A stretch of DNA of 7,374 bases from an uncultured Collinsella sp. (GTDB lineage: Bacteria; Actinomycetota; Coriobacteriia; Coriobacteriales; Coriobacteriaceae): assembly GCA_902482185.1 (NCBI GenBank), contig CABSZR010000066.1:1-7374 (forward strand), written 5' to 3'. Positions 5,553 to 7,374 of the stretch are shown piece by piece (within the stretch, counting starts at the first letter, position 1; every line of letters begins with the position of its first letter). The notes below the pieces were generated by a model that was not told the DNA's origin, did not search any database, and worked only from the letters and a program-made list of their open reading frames with translations. The translations under genes were made by a program, and so were the position numbers.

Positions 5553-6275
5553 CTATTTCTCGTCCGACTTATCGGTCTTGGCCGGAGCCTCGAAGCGATA
5601 GCCGACACCATGGACGGTGTAGAGCCACTTGGGCTTCTTGGGATCATCGCCCAGCTTGGCGCGAAGATTCTTCACGTGGCTATCGATGGTGCGCTCATAG
5701 CCCTCAAAGTCATACCCGAGCACTTTCTCGACCAGCTCCATGCGGTTATACACACGGCCGGGATGGCGGGCAAGCGTGGTGAGCAGCTTGAACTCGGAAG
5801 CCGTCAGATCGACTTCCTTGCCCTCGACCAAGATCTTGTGGCCCGAGATATCGATGACCAGATCGCCGAAGTCGAGCACCTCGACGGCGGGCTCGTCGGC
5901 CTGATGGGCACGGCGAAACAGAGCACGAACGCGGGCGACGAGCTCGCGCGGCGAGAACGGCTTGATCAGGTAGTCGTCGGCACCGAGCTCGAGACCGATA
6001 ATACGGTCCTCGATCTCGCCCTTGGCCGTCAGCATAATGATGGGGACATCCGAGGTGTCGCGAATGGTGCGGCAAACGCGCTCGCCGGGAATCTTGGGGA
6101 GCATAAGGTCGAGCACGACCAGGTCGAACTGATGCTTCTCGAACTCCTCGATCGCGGACTGACCGTCGCCGACGCCCACAACCCAGTAGCCTTCGCGCTC
6201 GAGATAGGCAGCGACGGCGTCACGGATTGCCTTCTCATCCTCGACCAGCAGAATCTTTTTTGCATCTGAAGCCAT
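5553..6275 (-). CDS. OmpR/PhoB-type response regulator
   Basis: This is a DNA-binding transcription regulator, activated by phosphorylation from the kinase encoded 11 nt downstream. In the 240-residue product, the receiver domain (about 6-120) has the acidic pair E12-D13, phospho-acceptor D56 in VVLDLMLP, T83 in IIMLTA and K105 in YLIKPF. The winged-helix domain (about 135-232) includes LTASEFKLLTTLARHPGRV, ERTIDSHVKNLRAKLG and YTVHGVGYRF. All key residues are present and the length is typical. The longest frame begins at TTG 6296. ATG 6275 is preferred because AGGGGGG (6289-6283) lies 7 nt upstream and MASDAKKILLVEDE is the normal family start. Target genes are unknown; the upstream hairpin region may hold operator sites but no repeat was recognised. 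Confidence 0.97.
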   Translation of the reverse strand: MASDAKKILLVEDEKAIRDAVAAYLEREGYWVVGVGDGQSAIEEFEKHQFDLVVLDLMLPKIPGERVCRTIRDTSDVPIIMLTAKGEIEDRIIGLELGADDYLIKPFSPRELVARVRALFRRAHQADEPAVEVLDFGDLVIDISGHKILVEGKEVDLTASEFKLLTTLARHPGRVYNRMELVEKVLGYDFEGYERTIDSHVKNLRAKLGDDPKKPKWLYTVHGVGYRFEAPAKTDKSDEK

Positions 6276-6314
6276 AACACGGCCCCCCTGTCTCAATTAG
6301 CTAAGAACAAGCTC

Positions 6315-6343
6315 ATTTTAACGCACCTGAGCCCACCGGGCAT
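6315..6343 (-). promoter_or_regulatory. Candidate promoter of the two-component operon
   Basis: A -10-like TAAAAT (6320-6315) would place the RNA start near 6308, about 33 nt before the regulator ATG. The -35 position at 16-18 bp spacing (around ATGCCC, 6343-6338) is poor, so an activator or an extended element would be needed. Two short palindromes sit at or just above it, 6331-6341 (GCCC/GGGC) and 6342-6357 (ATCGCA/TGCGAT). They could be operators or chance. Confidence 0.3.
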
Positions 6344-6428
6344 CGCATGGGTGCGATAGCTCGGCGGGCGGTACTCATAGTCACAACGCGCTTATTCCCC
6401 TGTCGACGCCTTTTTAACCCCTCGGAGA

Positions 6429-7374
6429 CTAAAGAGAGAACAAGCGAGCGGTAACCGTCTCGGGAATTCCCTGGCTGTTACGCACCGTTGCGTACGTTAA
6501 GAACGAGCTCGATTTACCCGCCGTAGCAGGATAATCGCCATACTCCAAGGCTCGGTCGGGCGACAGAAGCGAGCCGTAGGTCTTGGCCGAAGTGTCAATC
6601 AAAAAATGCGACGCCTGAACTTTAACCAGGTATTTATTTTTCCTTCCCGCAGCGCACGCGAGCGGCTCACGCGAAAGGAAGAGGTACGGCCCGCCCTCGT
6701 TACCGATATAGGTGCCCATATTGCCCAGGCTGCCCACACCGCTATACGTCGCCTCAATGGAGAACACGAAGGTGTCTCCCATATACACGGCCTCGAAAGG
6801 CGAAACCGACGAAGGAAGCACCAGCTGAGCTCGCTTCGTGTTGTTGCCGTCAGTCAGGTCGATCGCCGTCATACCGTAATAGACGCCCTCATCATTGTGC
6901 ACGCGGGGCGAGATGGTCAGGATGCCGTCGCTCACACGCGGGGCGGATGCGAAGCGGCCCGTTGACTTCCAAATAGTCTCAGGCTTGGACTCGCTGGGCG
7001 CCTGACGGTAACAGTACGAATCGTTACTCGTCTTGGTGCCGCCGGACGAAGGCATCTTATACCAGATGACCGACGACCCATACGCTGTGAAGAGCGGCGG
7101 ATCGTAGTTTTCGCCGCCGCGGTCGAGCTCGACAGCGTTGCCGGTAAGGGAGGAGCCTGCAAGGTTTTGCGCATAGAGTTTCCAAGACGCATTGGCAAAG
7201 TTCATCTCGACCCATGCGAACACGCCATCACCCGCGCGAACGTCGTAAAACGCATAACCGGTTCCCTCAATGGGATCCTCGATAAGTGTGGTAAGCGAGC
7301 CATCGCCCAGGTTGAGCACACCAAGCGTATTGGCATGCAGGGCAGAAGCAGGCGCCATCATCGCGGCAGCGTAG
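6429..7374 (-). CDS. Beta-propeller-like hypothetical protein, 5' end outside window
   Basis: The frame is open from the right edge to TAG at 6429-6431, 315 codons. The first visible residues are YAAAMMAPASALHANTLGVL, and there is no stop upstream, so the true start is probably beyond 7374; the internal ATGs at 7361 and 7358 show no clear ribosome site within the window. The sequence repeats short strand-rich units that resemble propeller blades: GVFAWVEM, SWKLYAQNL, SSVIWYKMP, DGILTISPRV, GVYYGMTAIDL, DTFVFSIEA and GPYLFLSREP. Each is separated by Gly/Asp/Asn turns, as in TolB/WD40-like beta-propellers. No catalytic motif, transmembrane helix or sorting signal is seen in this part. It is probably secreted or envelope-anchored, but the N-terminus that would show this is missing. 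Function not recognised. No obvious terminator follows the stop before the two-component promoter. Confidence 0.75.
   Translation of the reverse strand, partial: YAAAMMAPASALHANTLGVLNLGDGSLTTLIEDPIEGTGYAFYDVRAGDGVFAWVEMNFANASWKLYAQNLAGSSLTGNAVELDRGGENYDPPLFTAYGSSVIWYKMPSSGGTKTSNDSYCYRQAPSESKPETIWKSTGRFASAPRVSDGILTISPRVHNDEGVYYGMTAIDLTDGNNTKRAQLVLPSSVSPFEAVYMGDTFVFSIEATYSGVGSLGNMGTYIGNEGGPYLFLSREPLACAAGRKNKYLVKVQASHFLIDTSAKTYGSLLSPDRALEYGDYPATAGKSSSFLTYATVRNSQGIPETVTARLFSL

Noticed and set aside
5535..6269. A 244-codon plus-strand open frame opposite the response regulator
   Set aside because: It is antisense to an intact OmpR-type gene with all catalytic residues, and shows no ribosome site or family motif.
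6276..6296. TTG at 6296 as the response regulator start
   Set aside because: The extra residues include the translated ribosome site (AGGGGGG) and are not part of the receiver fold.
6331..6357. Terminator between the propeller-like gene and the regulator
   Set aside because: The two palindromes are short and lack a following U-tract; they sit closer to the regulator promoter and may be operators or chance.

Overview
The window looks like a chromosomal piece of a high-GC Actinomycetota from the gut-associated Coriobacteriia, with Collinsella or a close relative as the best guess. This rests on general sequence character: GC of roughly 60% across most of the window, GTG starts, AGGAG-type ribosome sites, and the protein sequences. 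It is inference, not a database match. Every supported gene lies on the minus strand, so transcription runs from high to low coordinates.

In order of transcription: (1) 6429-7374, the C-terminal part of a secreted or envelope beta-propeller-like protein of unknown function, entering from the right edge. (2) 5553-6275 and 3976-5541, an OmpR/PhoB-type response regulator and its membrane sensor histidine kinase, a tight two-gene operon with an 11-nt gap. (3) 2979-3866, purC (SAICAR synthetase, purine synthesis), followed with no intergenic base by a small basic two-helix membrane protein of unknown function (2403-2978). A strong hairpin terminator (2340-2372) ends this unit. (4) 1033-2313, an M29-family metallo-aminopeptidase. 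(5) 932-1004, tRNA-Lys(UUU), with its own promoter buried in the end of the aminopeptidase gene and a clean UUCG-loop terminator. (6) 745-886, an odd GC-rich, hairpin-filled segment bounded on the left by a second copy of the tRNA-Lys 3' end. (7) 1-732, the N-terminal ~244 codons of a TraX-family membrane protein. It is much more AT-rich (43% GC by hand count over bases 1-720) and runs off the left edge.

Items 1-5 are ordinary core chromosome. Items 6-7 look like accessory DNA. The tRNA-Lys 3' end plus 8 downstream bases (924-948) recurs at 745-769 with one mismatch, 179 bp away and right against the traX ribosome-binding site. This is the pattern expected of a tRNA-targeted attachment site. 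The simplest reading is that traX is the first gene of an island integrated at tRNA-Lys, with a short relic segment left between the two att-like copies. No integrase or second island end is visible, so this remains inference.

Start sites were re-chosen by ribosome-binding-site position for purC, the response regulator and the aminopeptidase. In each case the longest open frame begins too early.
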